From NCBI RefSeq assembly GCF_006386545.1, contig NZ_SWAR01000018.1, positions 41,364 to 105,363 of the forward strand: 64,000 nt of DNA, in the 5' to 3' direction. Each line of letters begins with the position of its first letter. Within the stretch, counting starts at the first letter, position 1. The stretch comes from Methylibium rhizosphaerae (GTDB lineage Bacteria > Pseudomonadota > Gammaproteobacteria > Burkholderiales > Burkholderiaceae_C). The notes under the pieces are model-generated. The model was not told the DNA's origin and ran no database searches. It saw only the letters and a program-made list of their open reading frames with translations. Both the position numbers and the translations under genes were made by a program. Shown here in pieces: positions 41,577 to 52,407 of this stretch.

Positions 41577-41997
41577 AGACAACCCCGACGACGCCGCGCT
41601 GACGCTGCGCGCGTTCAAGCGCAGTCATGTGATGAATTCCATCCATCTGGTGCGCGACGGCATCGAGGCACTGGACTTCCTGTTCGGCCGGGGCGAGTAT
41701 GCGTCGCGTGAATCCGGCGCCTTGCCGACGCTCGTGATCCTCGACCTGAAGCTGCCCAAGCTCGACGGCCTGGGCGTGCTGCGCGCGATACGTGCGCACG
41801 AACGCACCAAGCTGCTGCCGGTCGTGATCCTCACGTCGTCCAAGGAAGAGCAGGACCTCATCTCCGGCTATTCGCTGGGCGCCAACAGCTACGTGCGCAA
41901 GCCGGTGGACTTTGCCGAATTCGTGGAGGCGGTGAAGGTGCTGGGCATCTACTGGCTGATGATGAACCAATCCCCGCCGGAGAGACCGTCGCCGTGA
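41548..41997 (+). CDS. Single-domain response regulator, Rcp1 type
   Basis: A 149-residue receiver domain without output domain. Acidic Asp11-Asp15 cluster, phospho-acceptor Asp66 in VILDLKLPKLDG, the Thr/Ser in ILTSSKEEQD and the Lys in YVRKPVDF are all present. Such Rcp1/CheY-like regulators relay phosphate between a kinase and a second receiver protein. It overlaps the kinase gene by 29 bases and the hybrid kinase gene by 4, so the three are made together. Confidence 0.92.
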   Translation: MNDKDILLVEDNPDDAALTLRAFKRSHVMNSIHLVRDGIEALDFLFGRGEYASRESGALPTLVILDLKLPKLDGLGVLRAIRAHERTKLLPVVILTSSKEEQDLISGYSLGANSYVRKPVDFAEFVEAVKVLGIYWLMMNQSPPERPSP

Positions 41998-43988
41998 GCA
42001 AACCGATCCGTGTGCTCATCGTCGAGGACTCCGAGGACGACGCGAAGCTGGCCGTCCGGATGCTGCGTGCCGGTGGCTTCGACACCAGCTACCGGCGCGT
42101 GCAGGACGTCGATTCGCTGCGCAGCGCCTTCGAGACCGAGCGCTGGGATGCCGTGCTGTCGGACTTCAGGCTGCCGGGCTTCAGCGGCGTCGATGCGCTC
42201 GAGATCTTCCGGCAGACCGGCCTGGACATCCCGTTCATCTTCTGCTCGGGCACGATCGGCGAGGAGATCGCGGTCGGCGCCATGAAGGCCGGCGCCAGCG
42301 ACTACGTCATGAAGAGCAATCTGGCGCGGCTGGCGCCGGTGCTCGAACGCGAGCTGGCGCAGGCGGCCATACGCGCCGAGCACCGCCAGGGGCAGATCGA
42401 CCTCGAGGTCTCGCGCGACCGCTACATGGACCTCTACGACTTCGCGCCGGTGGGCTACCTCACCCTGTCGGCCGAGGGCCTGATCGAGCAGGTCAACCTC
42501 ACCGGCGCCGACCTGCTGGGCGAGCGGCGCGAGCAGCTCACCGGCAGCCGCTTCGCCACCTTCGTGCGGCCGGCGGACGTGGAGCGCTGGTACCACCACT
42601 TCCTGCAGGCGCTGCACCACAGCGGCCGGCAGCGGCTGGAGCTGGTGCTGGTGAAGGCCGGCGGCGCGACCTTCCATGCGCAGCTCGACTGCATGCGGGT
42701 CGACAGCGGCGCGCCGATGGTGCGGGTGGCCATCATCGACATCAACGACCGCAAGGAGGCCGAGGCGGAGGTCCGCCGCTTCGAAGCGCAGCTGCGCGAG
42801 GTGCAGAAGATGGAATCGCTCGGCACCCTGGCCGGCGGCATTGCGCACGACTTCAACAACATCCTGGGTGCCGTGCTGGGCAACGTGACGCTGGCGCGCG
42901 AGGAGCTGGGCCGCAACCACCCGGCGCAGGCCAGCCTGGGCGAGATCTACAAGGCGAGCCTGCGGGCCCGCAACCTGGTGCGGCAGATCCTCACCTTCAG
43001 CCGCCGCGAGCCGCAGCAGCTGGTCACGCAGCCGCTGCACCCGGTGCTCGAGGAAACCCACAAGCTGCTGCGCGCCACGCTGCCGGCCAGCGTTCACCTC
43101 GAGGTGCTCATGCCCGAGAAGCCGCTGCATGTGCATGCCGACGCCAACCAGATGCAGCAGGTGCTGATGAACCTGTGCACCAACGCCTGGCATGCGCTGG
43201 GAGACGGCGCGAACCGCATCAGCATGGGCCTCGATGCCGTGCAGCTCGACGAGGTGGCCGCCCACCGCGTCGGCGCCCTGCCGGGCGGCAGCTATGCGCA
43301 CGTGTGGGTGCGCGACACCGGCTGCGGTATGGACGAGGCGACCCGCCAGCGCATCTTCGAACCGTTCTTCACCACCAAGCCGGTGGGGCAGGGCACCGGG
43401 CTCGGCCTGTCGGTCGTGCACGGCATCGTGGCTTCGCACCATGGCGGCATCGCCGTCGAGAGCGAGCCGGGCCTGGGCAGCACCTTTCACCTGTACTTTC
43501 CGTTGGTGGAGGCTGCGCAAGCCGCGGCCCAGCCGCAGGGCGCGGAGGCGCCCGCTGCGGTGGCGGCGTCCGCACTGGCCACCCGTGCGAAGGGCGGCCA
43601 TGGCGAGCACGTGCTGTACGTCGACGACGACGAGACCATGCTGCTGATGGTGCAGCGCCTGCTCGAGCGCGGCGGCTACCGCGTGAGCAGCTTCCAGAGC
43701 GCCAAGGCCGCGCTGGCCGCGGTGCGCAGCCGGCCGAACGAATTCGATTTCGTCGTGACCGACTTCAACATGCCGGAGCTTTCCGGCCTCGAGGTGGCGC
43801 GCGCCCTGCAGCGCATCCAGCCGCGTCTGCCGGTGGTGCTGAGCTCGGGCTACATCACCGAGGAGCTGCGGGCGCAGGCGCAACTGGCCGGCGTGCGCAG
43901 CCTGCTCGAAAAGCAGAACACCTTCCAGGAGCTGTGCGGCATGGTGGAGCTGATCCTCGCCAACAAGAACGCGGGTAGCAGCGCGTGA
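41994..43988 (+). CDS. Soluble hybrid histidine kinase (REC-PAS-HisKA-HATPase-REC)
   Basis: A 664-residue cytosolic protein. Order: receiver with Asp57 (about 5-120), PAS domain (about 140-255), HisKA with His285 in [12 protein letters not shown], ATPase (about 385-510; [16 protein letters not shown]) and a second receiver (about 540-660; [12 protein letters not shown]). The N-terminal receiver could take phosphate or input from the upstream regulator; the C-terminal receiver would pass it on. GTG start at 41994 overlaps the preceding stop. No DNA-binding output is encoded in the group. Confidence 0.9.
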   Translation: MSKPIRVLIVEDSEDDAKLAVRMLRAGGFDTSYRRVQDVDSLRSAFETERWDAVLSDFRLPGFSGVDALEIFRQTGLDIPFIFCSGTIGEEIAVGAMKAGASDYVMKSNLARLAPVLERELAQAAIRAEHRQGQIDLEVSRDRYMDLYDFAPVGYLTLSAEGLIEQVNLTGADLLGERREQLTGSRFATFVRPADVERWYHHFLQALHHSGRQRLELVLVKAGGATFHAQLDCMRVDSGAPMVRVAIIDINDRKEAEAEVRRFEAQLREVQKMESLGTLAGGIAHDFNNILGAVLGNVTLAREELGRNHPAQASLGEIYKASLRARNLVRQILTFSRREPQQLVTQPLHPVLEETHKLLRATLPASVHLEVLMPEKPLHVHADANQMQQVLMNLCTNAWHALGDGANRISMGLDAVQLDEVAAHRVGALPGGSYAHVWVRDTGCGMDEATRQRIFEPFFTTKPVGQGTGLGLSVVHGIVASHHGGIAVESEPGLGSTFHLYFPLVEAAQAAAQPQGAEAPAAVAASALATRAKGGHGEHVLYVDDDETMLLMVQRLLERGGYRVSSFQSAKAALAAVRSRPNEFDFVVTDFNMPELSGLEVARALQRIQPRLPVVLSSGYITEELRAQAQLAGVRSLLEKQNTFQELCGMVELILANKNAGSSA

Positions 43989-44644
43989 GCCGCCACCTGC
44001 GCATCGACCGCCACCAGCGCGAGGCGCTGAACGGCCACCGCGGCGGGGTGATCTACCTCACCGGCCTCTCGGGCGCCGGCAAGACCACCCTGGCGATGCT
44101 GCTGGAGCGGCGCCTGCACGAGCTGGGCATGCACACCTACCTGCTCGACGGCGACGAACTGCGCCGCGGCATCTGCGGCGGCCTCGGCTTTTCGGACGCC
44201 GACCGCATCGAGAACATGCGCCGTGCCGTCGAGATCGCGCGGCTGATGGTCGATGCGGGGCTGCTCACCATCGTTGCGCTGATCTCGCCCTTCCGGGCCG
44301 AGCGCGAGGCCGGCCGCGCCAAGTTCGCCGCCGGCGAATACATGGAAGTGTTCGTCGACGCGCCGCTGGAGGTGTGCGAGGCGCGCGACCCCAAGGGGCT
44401 CTACAAGAAGGCCCGCTCGGGCGAGATCGCCGGCTTCACCGGCATCGATTCGCCCTACGAGGCGCCGCTGGCTCCGGACTTGCGGGTCGATTCCTTGCTG
44501 CTCACCCCGCAGGAGGCTGCCGGGGCGCTGCTGGCCCGCATGGGGGAGCTCGGGTTCATCGAGCCGGCCGGGCAGGCGAGCGGCTTCACCAGTCCATCAG
44601 CTCGGCCAGCCGCCGCACCACCCACTGCGCCTCCGCCTCGGTGA
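43985..44644 (+). CDS. cysC: Adenylylsulfate kinase
   Basis: A 219-residue APS kinase that makes PAPS from APS and ATP. Walker A is [11 protein letters not shown] (about 23-33); [28 protein letters not shown] (in parts), ISPFRAERE and [24 protein letters not shown] are all standard. The last 25 or so residues are Ala/Pro-rich and lie antisense to the next gene; they look like a read-through extension. GTG start at 43985, overlapping the hybrid kinase stop by 4 bases. PAPS could feed the sulfotransferase at 38 kb. No cysD/cysN nearby. Confidence 0.92.
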   Translation: MSRHLRIDRHQREALNGHRGGVIYLTGLSGAGKTTLAMLLERRLHELGMHTYLLDGDELRRGICGGLGFSDADRIENMRRAVEIARLMVDAGLLTIVALISPFRAEREAGRAKFAAGEYMEVFVDAPLEVCEARDPKGLYKKARSGEIAGFTGIDSPYEAPLAPDLRVDSLLLTPQEAAGALLARMGELGFIEPAGQASGFTSPSARPAAAPPTAPPPR

Positions 44645-44882
44645 GTCCCGAAGAGGGCTCCCGCAGGCCGGCATGCATCCGCTCCAGCACGTCGCGCTCG
44701 GCGATGCCCAGCTGCCATTGCAGCGTGCCCGCCTGTTCCGTGAGCGCCGTGGCGAGGTCTTCGCACATCTCGTAGCGCTGCGCGATCTGCTCGCGCGGGG
44801 CGTTGGGCTTGATGCGGCCCGGCTCGATGAAGAGCTCGATGAACGAGGGCGGGACGACGATCTGGTTGATTTCTTCGGACAT
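44586..44882 (-). CDS. Small conserved protein, often annotated 'ATPase with chaperone activity'
   Basis: A 98-residue soluble protein beginning with [31 protein letters not shown] (in parts), matching a short conserved Burkholderiales family. No Walker motif is present, so the common database name is not supported by the sequence. Mostly helical. It is convergent with cysC, and their 3' ends overlap by 59 bases. Function unknown; it is 12 bases downstream of the MFS gene and may be in the same transcript. Confidence 0.75.
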   Translation of the reverse strand: MSEEINQIVVPPSFIELFIEPGRIKPNAPREQIAQRYEMCEDLATALTEQAGTLQWQLGIAERDVLERMHAGLREPSSGLTEAEAQWVVRRLAELMDW

Positions 44883-44894
44883 GGCGGGGCATTT

Positions 44895-46109
44895 TCAACC
44901 ACCACCCGTCTGGCCCGCGGTGTCTCGGCGCCCGAAACAGACGACCAGCGCGCAGGCCGTCACGACGAAGGCGATGACGAGCGGGCCGATGGCCTGCCAT
45001 CCGAAGGCCGCAGCCAGTTCGCCGGCCGCCGCCGGCCCGACGATGAGTCCCACGCTGTTGCCCTGCATCGCGAAGCCGACCGTCGCGCCCACCAGGTCGG
45101 TACGTGGTGCGAAGCGCCGCACGCTGTCGAGGATGACCACCGGGATCGTCCCGCTGGCGAGCGACAGCACGATGGCTGCCGGCACGACGCCGCCGGCGGC
45201 CGTTGCCGGGTGGAACATCGCGACGCCGCAGGCTGCCGTCACGCCGAATGAGGCGAACAGCAGGTGCGCGGGCCGCATGCCGCGCACCAGCAGCTGGCCG
45301 CCCAGCAGGTTGCCGGCGGCGCTGGCGGCCACCGCCAGCGCACTCAGCATCGAGGCGCTGTCGGGCGCGACCTGCAAGCGCCCGGCCAGGTAGGTCGGCA
45401 GGAAGCTGAACGCGGCAAAGTAGGCCGCCGAGAAGGCGGCGAACAGCCCGCCCAGGATCCACGGTCCGGCTGCAGCGGCAGCGGCGGCCACGTCGCGCAG
45501 GATGGCCGGCGAAGACTGCGCCTTGGCGAGCCGGATGCCGCGCGTGCCCCAGGCCAGCAGGCTCGCGTATCCCGCCAGCAGCACCGCATTGACGAGCCAG
45601 AAGCCCCGCCAGCCGATCTCGCCCAGCAGCGGCGCTGCCAGCATCACCAGCGTCATGCCCACCGGCATGAAGGTGGCCCACAGCGCCATGGCCCGCTCGC
45701 GCACCTCGGATGGCGCCGCCGCGGCGATGAGCGCCGGCGCCGCCACCGTGACTCCCACGAACCCGAGGCCTTCGACGACCCGCGTGGCCAGCACGGCCGC
45801 CGGTGCGGTGGCCCCGGCACCGATCGCCGCGCCGGCGGCCAGGACGATCATCGAGGCCAGCGCCACCCGGCGCGCCCCGAGGCGGTCCGCGAGCAGCCCG
45901 ACAGGCGCACCTGCCAGGGCACCGACGACCGCGAACGCCGACATCAGCCACGATGCCGCGGACAGGCCGAGCCCGAGATCACGTTGCATCTCGGCCATGG
46001 CCATGGGCACCTTGCCGACCTGGAAGGCGGCGACCACCCCCGCGCCCACGAACAGCAGCACCATGGGCCACGGCCGCCTCGCAGCCACCGCTGCCGGCAA
46101 GGCGGTCAT
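44895..46109 (-). CDS. MFS transporter
   Basis: A 404-residue membrane protein with 12 predicted helices and the MFS loop 2-3 motif [14 protein letters not shown]. The first helix pair contains [19 protein letters not shown]. It resembles the CynX/NimT or drug-efflux branches; the substrate cannot be read from sequence. It overlaps the wrbA stop by 4 bases, so both are under the same promoter, divergent from a LysR gene that probably controls them. Confidence 0.87.
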   Translation of the reverse strand: MTALPAAVAARRPWPMVLLFVGAGVVAAFQVGKVPMAMAEMQRDLGLGLSAASWLMSAFAVVGALAGAPVGLLADRLGARRVALASMIVLAAGAAIGAGATAPAAVLATRVVEGLGFVGVTVAAPALIAAAAPSEVRERAMALWATFMPVGMTLVMLAAPLLGEIGWRGFWLVNAVLLAGYASLLAWGTRGIRLAKAQSSPAILRDVAAAAAAAGPWILGGLFAAFSAAYFAAFSFLPTYLAGRLQVAPDSASMLSALAVAASAAGNLLGGQLLVRGMRPAHLLFASFGVTAACGVAMFHPATAAGGVVPAAIVLSLASGTIPVVILDSVRRFAPRTDLVGATVGFAMQGNSVGLIVGPAAAGELAAAFGWQAIGPLVIAFVVTACALVVCFGRRDTAGQTGGG

Positions 46110-46738
46110 TGCGCCGGCCCGCCGTCGCGCGCATGGCCGGCCAGCGCGGCGGCGATGCGGGCCACGTGGCTGCCCTGGAAGCGTGCGCCCTCGAGGTCGG
46201 CGGCCAGCGGCTGGCGGTCGCCGCCATGGCCGTCGTCGGCCATGGTCGAGGCGCCATAGGGCGAGCCTCCGGTGATCTGGTCCATGCGCAGCTGGCCCTT
46301 GAAGCTGTAGGGCAGCCCCACCACCACCATGCCCAGGTGCAGCAGCACCACATGGGTGGTGAGGATGGTGGCCTCCTGGCCGCCATGCTGGGTGGCGGTC
46401 GAAGTGAAGACGCTGCCGACCTTGCCGACCAGTGCGTCCTTCGCCCAGAGCCCGCCGGCCTGGTCGAGGAAGTTCTTCATCTGGCTGGCCATCGTCCCGA
46501 AGCGGGTGGGCGTGCCGATGATGATGGCGTCGTAGCCCGGCAGTTCATCCACCGCGGCCACCGGTGCCGCCTGGTCGAGCTTGTAGCCGGCGCGCTGCGC
46601 CACATCGGGCGGGACGAGCTCCGGCACCCGCTTCACGACCGCCTCGGCATGCGCCTCGCGTGCGCCTTGCGCGACGGCGTTGGCCATCTGCTCGATGTGA
46701 CCGTAGGACGAGTAATAGAGGACGAGGACCTTTGCCAT
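46106..46738 (-). CDS. wrbA: NAD(P)H:quinone oxidoreductase, WrbA type
   Basis: A 210-residue flavodoxin-like protein. The FMN phosphate loop is [10 protein letters not shown], followed by [16 protein letters not shown] and [11 protein letters not shown], all typical of WrbA, which performs two-electron reduction of quinones and limits redox cycling. The start is [11 protein letters not shown] (46738). It is coupled to an MFS gene by a 4-base overlap and divergent from a LysR gene, an arrangement seen for quinone- or aromatic-stress-responsive loci. Confidence 0.92.
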   Translation of the reverse strand: MAKVLVLYYSSYGHIEQMANAVAQGAREAHAEAVVKRVPELVPPDVAQRAGYKLDQAAPVAAVDELPGYDAIIIGTPTRFGTMASQMKNFLDQAGGLWAKDALVGKVGSVFTSTATQHGGQEATILTTHVVLLHLGMVVVGLPYSFKGQLRMDQITGGSPYGASTMADDGHGGDRQPLAADLEGARFQGSHVARIAAALAGHARDGGPAQ

Positions 46739-46827
46739 GGGAAATGAACGTCGGTGATTGCGATGGCGCGCAGTGTGAGGAACGCGACTGATCGGCGGAA
46801 GTCTCAAAATCTCGTTCGAACTGATCG

Positions 46828-47754
46828 ATGGAGCAGATCGTGTTGGAGAGCGTGACGCTGGACCAGATGCGCGTGTTCGTGGCCATCGCGGAAGAGGGCA
46901 GCTTCCGCAAGGGCGCGGCCCGCGTGAGGCGCGCGCAGTCCGCGGTGAGCCATGCGGTTGCCAACCTCGAGCTGCAGCTGGGGGTGCGCCTGTTCGACCG
47001 GTCGACGCACCGCCCGGTCCTGACCACGGCCGGGCGTGCGCTGCTGGAAGACGCGCGTGGCGTGCTGCTCAAGGTCGATGTGCTGAGGGCGCGGGCGCGC
47101 GGCTTCGAGCAGGGGCTGGAGACAGAGCTGTCGATGGTGGTCGACACGCTGTTCCCCCTGCCGGTCGTGGCCGCGGCTTTCAAGACCCTGCGCGAGGCCT
47201 ATCCCACGGTGCGGTTGCGCCTGTCGGTGGAGCCGCTGGGCGGCCCGCCGGCGGCGCTGCGCGACCGGCGCTGCACGCTGGCCGTCATGGCGGGCGAGGA
47301 CTTCATCGATCCGCGCATCGAGCGCGAGCGGCTGCTGTCGTTCGCGCTGGTGGCGGTGGCCGCTGCCTCACACCCGCTGGCGCGCAGCGCGGCTCGCGGT
47401 GCCTCGGTCACGGCTTCCGAACTGGCGGAGCAGGTGCAGGTCGTCCTGGAGGACCCGACCGATCTCTCCGAAGGCCGCGACTTCGGCGTGTTGTCGCCGC
47501 AGACGCTGCGAGTCGGCACCCAGGATGCAAAGCGGGCGCTGATCCTGGCGGGGGTGGGCTGGGGACGGCTGCCGCGCTGGAGCATCGAGGCGGAGCTCGA
47601 TGCCGGTGCCCTGGTGCCCTTGCCGACCGCGAACTGGGGCCCCGGCGGAGAGAAGGTGACGGACGCCTACCTCGCCTGGCGGCTCGACCAGTCCCTGGGC
47701 ATCGCGGCGCTGCACCTGCGCGACCTGCTGCGCAGCGCCAGCGCCCCGCGCTAG
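46828..47754 (+). CDS. LysR-family transcriptional regulator
   Basis: A 308-residue regulator with an N-terminal winged helix (about 8-68; [23 protein letters not shown], in parts) and a LysR substrate domain from about 95. It is divergent from wrbA-MFS with an 89-base gap that contains the palindrome GTTCGAAC (46814-46821) and two ACTGATCG copies; these may be binding sites. The inducer is probably a quinone or an electrophile, judging from wrbA; that is inference. Confidence 0.9.
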   Translation: MEQIVLESVTLDQMRVFVAIAEEGSFRKGAARVRRAQSAVSHAVANLELQLGVRLFDRSTHRPVLTTAGRALLEDARGVLLKVDVLRARARGFEQGLETELSMVVDTLFPLPVVAAAFKTLREAYPTVRLRLSVEPLGGPPAALRDRRCTLAVMAGEDFIDPRIERERLLSFALVAVAAASHPLARSAARGASVTASELAEQVQVVLEDPTDLSEGRDFGVLSPQTLRVGTQDAKRALILAGVGWGRLPRWSIEAELDAGALVPLPTANWGPGGEKVTDAYLAWRLDQSLGIAALHLRDLLRSASAPR

Positions 47755-47777
47755 GCTCAGCGGTCGAACAAGCTGGA

Positions 47778-47806
47778 GCTCCCTCGCGGAGGGGGGTGGA
47801 GGGAGC
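47778..47806. terminator. Stem-loop between convergent LysR and GNAT genes
   Basis: GCTCCCTC (47778-47785) pairs with GAGGGAGC (47799-47806) around a 13-base loop. The location between two convergent stop codons (47754 and 47828) suits a shared terminator, but there is no T-run on either strand. Confidence 0.4.
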
Positions 47807-47827
47807 CGTGCGTCAAGCCGCAGCCTC

Positions 47828-48283
47828 CTAGCCGCCGTCGACCACCAGGCCGCGCTCCAGCGCCAGCGCCTGGTTCTCGAAGATGGCCATCGCGGTGGCC
47901 ATGCGCTTGAAGCCCTGCTTCAGGTAGAAGGACTCGGTACCCGGCCTGGCGTACAGGATGATCTTCTTGTGCCCGGCCGACAGCTCGACCAGCCGCGCCA
48001 CGATGGCGCGGCCCAGGCCCAGGCCCTGTTGCGACGGGTGCACCGCCACGTCGCAGAGGTAGGAGCAATCCACGCCGTCGGCGACCGCCCGCCCGGCACC
48101 CACCAGCTGACCCCGGGCATCACGCACCAGGCAGCGGAACATGCTGTTGCCGAAGGCCACCTTCAGCGCTGCGGGCTTCTTGTCGCCCAGCGGGGCCACG
48201 CGGTAGAGCGCAGAGAGCTCGTCCCAGTCGAGGTCTTGCAGGGAGTCGCTCCAGGTGAGTGACGAAGAAGCCGGCGTGTCCAT
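47828..48283 (-). CDS. GNAT-family N-acetyltransferase
   Basis: A 151-residue acetyltransferase. Motif A, the acetyl-CoA pyrophosphate loop, is visible as VHPSQQGLGLGRAIV, preceded by the beta strand CDVAV and followed by FYLKQGFKRM. The start at 48283 is favoured by GGAGCG 8-13 bases upstream; an ATG at 48304 is possible. It lies just after ccmI on the same strand, so it may be transcribed with the ccm operon, though no functional link is known. Substrate unknown. Confidence 0.87.
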   Translation of the reverse strand: MDTPASSSLTWSDSLQDLDWDELSALYRVAPLGDKKPAALKVAFGNSMFRCLVRDARGQLVGAGRAVADGVDCSYLCDVAVHPSQQGLGLGRAIVARLVELSAGHKKIILYARPGTESFYLKQGFKRMATAMAIFENQALALERGLVVDGG

Positions 48284-48313
48284 CACTTCAGCGCTCCATT
48301 GCAAGTGTTCGGG

Positions 48314-49414
48314 TCACCTGGCGATGACTTCGCCGATCTCGACCTGCAGGCCCGAGGCGCCCAGGTCCACCGGGCCCACGCTGCCTTGCAGGTCGCCCGC
48401 CTGTGCCATCGCATTGCCCGACTTCGAGATGCGCGCGCCCACCACCACGCGCGGCGTGGACGACAGCCTGGCCGCGGGCGACATCGCAAGGCTGTCGTCG
48501 AGCGTGAACTCGAACGGCAGGTCGCGCACCTGCTTGCGCAGGATGGCCAGAGGCATGCGCGGCGCGCCTTCTCCGGCGGCCCGCGCGAACACGAACACCG
48601 TGTCGTCGGGCGAGGCCTTCGAGGCAAGTGCCGGCGCGAGGCTCACCTTGCCGGAAACGCGGCCGGCGCCGGCGGCCGGCTTGCCGGCCTGGGCCGTCTG
48701 CGGCTGGCTGGCGGGGCCGGCGGCGCCCAGGTTGCCGAGTTGCCGGGCCTGCGCCACGCCGTCGCGCAGCAGCGGCGCGAACGGATGGTCGGCAGGCGCT
48801 GCCTGCAGCGCCTTTTCCCAGGCGACGACGGCTGCGCCATATTCCTTGCGATTGAAGGCGGCGGTACCGGCCAGTGCCAGCGCCTTGAGGTGGTTGGGGT
48901 CGGCCTTGAGCGCGCGCATGACCAGCCCTGCAGGCTCGCCTTCGAGTCCGCCGGTCTTGGATGCGAGCAGGTCGGCGTAGTCGGCCAGCAGGTCGGGGTT
49001 GTCGGGCTGCGCGGCCAGCGCCTTCTTGAAGGCGTCTTCGGCTTCGGCATGGCGGCCCAGCGACACGTACGAACGGGCGAGCAGGCTCCAGCCGGCCACG
49101 TCGTCCGGCTTTTCCTGCAGGTGCTTCGCCAGCTTCGCGAGCATGGCGTCGATCTGCTCGGGCGTGGGCCGCTGCTGCGCTTCGCGTGCCGATTCGGGCG
49201 TGAGGGCCACATGCTCGGGGGCGCCGAGCCAGGCATAGCCGCCCGCAGTGACGGCCAGCATCAGCACGGCCAGCGATGCCAGCAGCGACTTCGACGGCTT
49301 GTGGGCGGCCTCGCTGCCCTCGGCAGCGGCGGCGCGCCACCACCACACCCGACGCGTCAGCAGCGCCAGGGCCAGCAGGCCCAGCAGCGCGGCCAGCAAG
49401 ATGAAGAGGGTCAT
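48314..49414 (-). CDS. ccmI: Cytochrome c biogenesis protein CcmI (CycH)
   Basis: A 366-residue protein with two transmembrane helices (about 3-20 and 44-62) separated by a cytoplasmic loop, then a periplasmic TPR domain (about 85-215) and a C-terminal beta domain. CcmI binds the C-terminus of apocytochrome c and hands it to CcmFH. It overlaps ccmH by 4 bases and is the last of nine ccm genes. Confidence 0.88.
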   Translation of the reverse strand: MTLFILLAALLGLLALALLTRRVWWWRAAAAEGSEAAHKPSKSLLASLAVLMLAVTAGGYAWLGAPEHVALTPESAREAQQRPTPEQIDAMLAKLAKHLQEKPDDVAGWSLLARSYVSLGRHAEAEDAFKKALAAQPDNPDLLADYADLLASKTGGLEGEPAGLVMRALKADPNHLKALALAGTAAFNRKEYGAAVVAWEKALQAAPADHPFAPLLRDGVAQARQLGNLGAAGPASQPQTAQAGKPAAGAGRVSGKVSLAPALASKASPDDTVFVFARAAGEGAPRMPLAILRKQVRDLPFEFTLDDSLAMSPAARLSSTPRVVVGARISKSGNAMAQAGDLQGSVGPVDLGASGLQVEIGEVIAR

Positions 49415-49905
49415 GAACTCGAACCTTGTCGTGCGGGGGTGTCGTTGTCGGTCTTGCCGGCGGTGGCGTCGTCGTCTTCGTCCGGCTCGAACGCGTCGTC
49501 AGCCAGGCGGGCGCGGCGGCGCAGCACGATCACGAGCGTGAGCACGCCTCCCAGGAGCAGCAGCGCCGGGCCGGCCCACAGCAGCGCGGTCGTGCCCTTG
49601 ACCGGCGGGCGGTACAGCACGAAGTCGCCGTAGCGGTCGGTCATGTACTTGAGGATCTGCTCGTTGCTGTCGCCGCGCCGGAGCATGACGCGGATCTCGC
49701 GGCGCAGGTCGTTGGCGAGGTCGGCGCTGGAGGCGGCAATGGTCTCGTTCTGGCAGACCAGGCAGCGCAGCTCGCTGGTGATCTCGATCAGCCGCGCCTC
49801 GAGCACCGGGTCCTCGGCGGCGGGGGCGGCTTCCTTGCCGGTGGCGCAAAGCGCCGCGCCGGCCAGCAGGGCGGCGAGCCACAGCTTGCGCAAGTGCTCA
49901 GCCAT
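49411..49905 (-). CDS. ccmH: Cytochrome c biogenesis protein CcmH
   Basis: A 164-residue protein with a signal peptide, a three-helix domain carrying the redox motif LRCLVCQN (Cys48, Cys51) and a C-terminal transmembrane helix (about 106-127). The tail is acidic. CcmH reduces or resolves apocytochrome thiols together with CcmG. It overlaps ccmG by 8 bases and ccmI by 4. Confidence 0.94.
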   Translation of the reverse strand: MAEHLRKLWLAALLAGAALCATGKEAAPAAEDPVLEARLIEITSELRCLVCQNETIAASSADLANDLRREIRVMLRRGDSNEQILKYMTDRYGDFVLYRPPVKGTTALLWAGPALLLLGGVLTLVIVLRRRARLADDAFEPDEDDDATAGKTDNDTPARQGSSS

Positions 49906-50437
49906 TCGAGAGCTCCTTGAGCAGCGGCTCGATGCGCCTGGTGATCACCTCGGGCGTGAGTGGCCCGATGTGCTTGAAGCGGATGACCCCCGCCTTGTCG
50001 ATGACGAAGGTTTCGGGCGCACCGTACACGCCGAAGTCGATGCCCAGGCGGCCGTCCTGGTCGAACAGCGACGCGTCGTACGGGTTGCCGTGGCGCTTGA
50101 GCCAGGCCTGGCCGTTGGGCCGCGTGTCCTTGTAGTTGAGCCCGATCAGCGGCACCTGCTTGATGCGGGCGTACTGCATCAGCAGCGGGTGCTCGATCTG
50201 GCAGGCCGCACACCAGGAGGCCCACACGTTCAGGATCCACGGCTTGCCCAGCAGGTCGGCGCGGGCGATGGAGCGGTTTTCGTCGTGCAGCAGCGCGAGC
50301 TTGAATTCGGGCGCCGGCTTGCCGATGAGCGGCGAGGGCACCTCGCGCGGGTCGAGGTTCAGGCCGGCGGCCAGGAAACCCGCCAGGGCGACGAACACCA
50401 CCAGCGGAACGATGAACTTCAGCTTGCCTTTCATCAC
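49898..50437 (-). CDS. ccmG: Thiol:disulfide interchange protein CcmG (DsbE)
   Basis: A 179-residue membrane-anchored thioredoxin. A signal anchor occupies about 7-25; the redox centre is WCAAC (Cys76, Cys79) and the cis-Pro is in GAPETFVID. PSPLIGKPAPEF is the typical DsbE start. It keeps the CXXCH thiols reduced before haem attachment. It overlaps ccmF by 4 bases. Confidence 0.94.
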   Translation of the reverse strand: MMKGKLKFIVPLVVFVALAGFLAAGLNLDPREVPSPLIGKPAPEFKLALLHDENRSIARADLLGKPWILNVWASWCAACQIEHPLLMQYARIKQVPLIGLNYKDTRPNGQAWLKRHGNPYDASLFDQDGRLGIDFGVYGAPETFVIDKAGVIRFKHIGPLTPEVITRRIEPLLKELSNG

Positions 50438-52407
50438 GCGCGCGCTCCTGCCATGCCGGTGCTGGTGGCCGTCTCGCGCTCGCGGGCGCGCAGGCGCCGG
50501 TCGCTGGCGGCCAGCGCGCCGCCCAGGGCCATCAGCACGCAGCCGCCCCAGATCCAGCTGACGAAGGGCTTGTAGTACACCCGCACGATCCAGGCGTCGC
50601 CCTCCACCGCTTCACCGAGCGAGACGTACAGGTCGCGCGCGATGCCGTTGTCGATGGCGGCTTCGGTCATGGGGTTCTGCTGCACACGGTAGATGCGCTT
50701 CTCGGGGAACATCTGCGTCACCGGCTTGCCGTTCTTCGACACGTCGACGATGCCCTGCGCAGCGGTGTAGTTGGGGCCTTCGACCTGGCGCACGCCGCCG
50801 AAGGTGAAGGTGTGGCCGGCCACCGTGGTGGTGTCGCCCACCGCCATCTTCACGTCGCGCTCGACCTGGTAGGTGTTGACCATGCTCACGCCGAAGGCGA
50901 ACACGGCCACGCCCACGTGCGCGAGCCACATGCCCCACAGCGCGCGCGGCACGAGCCTCAGGCGCGAAAGCGCGAGGCCGGCGGGGCTGCGCAGCCGCTC
51001 CAGCAGGTCGACCGCGATGGAGGCGACGATCCAGTAGCTCATCAGGAAGCCCAGCGTGGCCAGCGCCGAGATGTGCCCGGCCAGCCAGCTGGTCAGCACA
51101 GCCGCGACGACCGCCGCTGCGGCGGCCCAGCGCAGCCGGGTGGCCAGGTCGGCGATGGAGGCTTCCTTCCAGCGGGCCAGCTGGCCCACGCCGAGCAGGA
51201 ACACGACCGGCACCATCAGCGGGAAGAACACCGTGTCGAAGTAGGGCGGGCCGACCGAGATCTTGCCCAGGCCCAGCGCATCGAGCGCCAGCGGGTACAG
51301 GGTGCCCAGCAGCACCGAGGCGGTGGCCACCACGAACAGCACGTTGTTGCCCAGCAGCATCGACTCGCGCGACACCGTGGCGAAGCGCGCGCCGAGGCCG
51401 ACCTTGGGTGCGCGCCACGCATACAGCGACAGCGAGCCGCCCACCACCACCACCAGGAAGGCCAGGATGAACAGGCCGCGCCGCGGGTCGGTGGCGAAGG
51501 CATGCACCGACGACAGCACGCCCGAACGCACGAGGAAGGTGCCCAGCAGCGACAGCGAAAACGCCAGGATCGCCAGCAGCACCGTCCACGACTTGAAGGC
51601 GCCGCGCTTTTCGGTCACGGCCAGCGAATGGATCAGCGCGGTGCCGCACAGCCACGGCATGAAGGAAGCGTTTTCCACCGGGTCCCAGAACCACCAGCCG
51701 CCCCAGCCCAGCTCGTAGTAGGCCCACCAGCTGCCCAGCGCGATGCCGATGGTCAGGAAACACCAGGCGGCGGTGGTCCATGGCCGTGCCCAGCGCGCCC
51801 ATTGCGTGTCGAGCTGGCCGCCCATCAGTGCCGCGATGGCGAACGCGAATGCCACCGAAAAGCCCACGTAGCCCATGTAGAGCATCGGCGGGTGGAACAC
51901 CATGCCCGGGTCCTGCAGCAGCGGATTGAGGTCGTTGCCGTCTGCCGGCACCGGGAACAGGCGGTCGAAGGGGTTGGAGGTGATGAGCATGAAGAGCAGG
52001 AAGCCCATGCTCACCAGGCCCATCACGCCGAGCACGCGCGCCACCATGGCCTGGCTCAGGTGCCGGCTGAACTGCCCGGCCGCGAGCATCCAGCTCGCCA
52101 GCATGAGCAGCCACAGCAGCAGCGAGCCTTCATGGCCGCCCCACACGCCTGCGATGCGATAGGCCAGCGGCAGCTCGCTGTTGGAGTTGCTCGCCACGTA
52201 CTGCACCGAGAAGTCGTTCTGCACGAACGAAGTGGTGAGCAGCGCATAGGCCGCCACGATGAGCACGAAGTGGGCCTGCGCCGCCGGCCGTGCGAGGGCC
52301 ATCCAGTCGCCGCGCCCGCGCGAGGCGCCGATGATGGGCAGCGTGCCCAGCACCAGCGCCACCGCCAGCGCCAGCAGCAGGGCCACCTGGCCGAGTTCGG
52401 GAATCAT
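50434..52407 (-). CDS. ccmF: Haem lyase subunit CcmF
   Basis: A 657-residue membrane protein with about fifteen helices. The periplasmic WWD haem-handling domain is present ([19 protein letters not shown]) with flanking conserved His. CcmF takes haem from holo-CcmE and joins it to the apocytochrome. Length is normal. It overlaps ccmE and ccmG by 4 bases each. Confidence 0.96.
   Translation of the reverse strand: MIPELGQVALLLALAVALVLGTLPIIGASRGRGDWMALARPAAQAHFVLIVAAYALLTTSFVQNDFSVQYVASNSNSELPLAYRIAGVWGGHEGSLLLWLLMLASWMLAAGQFSRHLSQAMVARVLGVMGLVSMGFLLFMLITSNPFDRLFPVPADGNDLNPLLQDPGMVFHPPMLYMGYVGFSVAFAFAIAALMGGQLDTQWARWARPWTTAAWCFLTIGIALGSWWAYYELGWGGWWFWDPVENASFMPWLCGTALIHSLAVTEKRGAFKSWTVLLAILAFSLSLLGTFLVRSGVLSSVHAFATDPRRGLFILAFLVVVVGGSLSLYAWRAPKVGLGARFATVSRESMLLGNNVLFVVATASVLLGTLYPLALDALGLGKISVGPPYFDTVFFPLMVPVVFLLGVGQLARWKEASIADLATRLRWAAAAAVVAAVLTSWLAGHISALATLGFLMSYWIVASIAVDLLERLRSPAGLALSRLRLVPRALWGMWLAHVGVAVFAFGVSMVNTYQVERDVKMAVGDTTTVAGHTFTFGGVRQVEGPNYTAAQGIVDVSKNGKPVTQMFPEKRIYRVQQNPMTEAAIDNGIARDLYVSLGEAVEGDAWIVRVYYKPFVSWIWGGCVLMALGGALAASDRRLRARERETATSTGMAGARA

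Noticed and set aside
44586..44882. ATPase with chaperone activity
   Set aside because: No nucleotide-binding motif in 98 residues; the database-style name is not supported.
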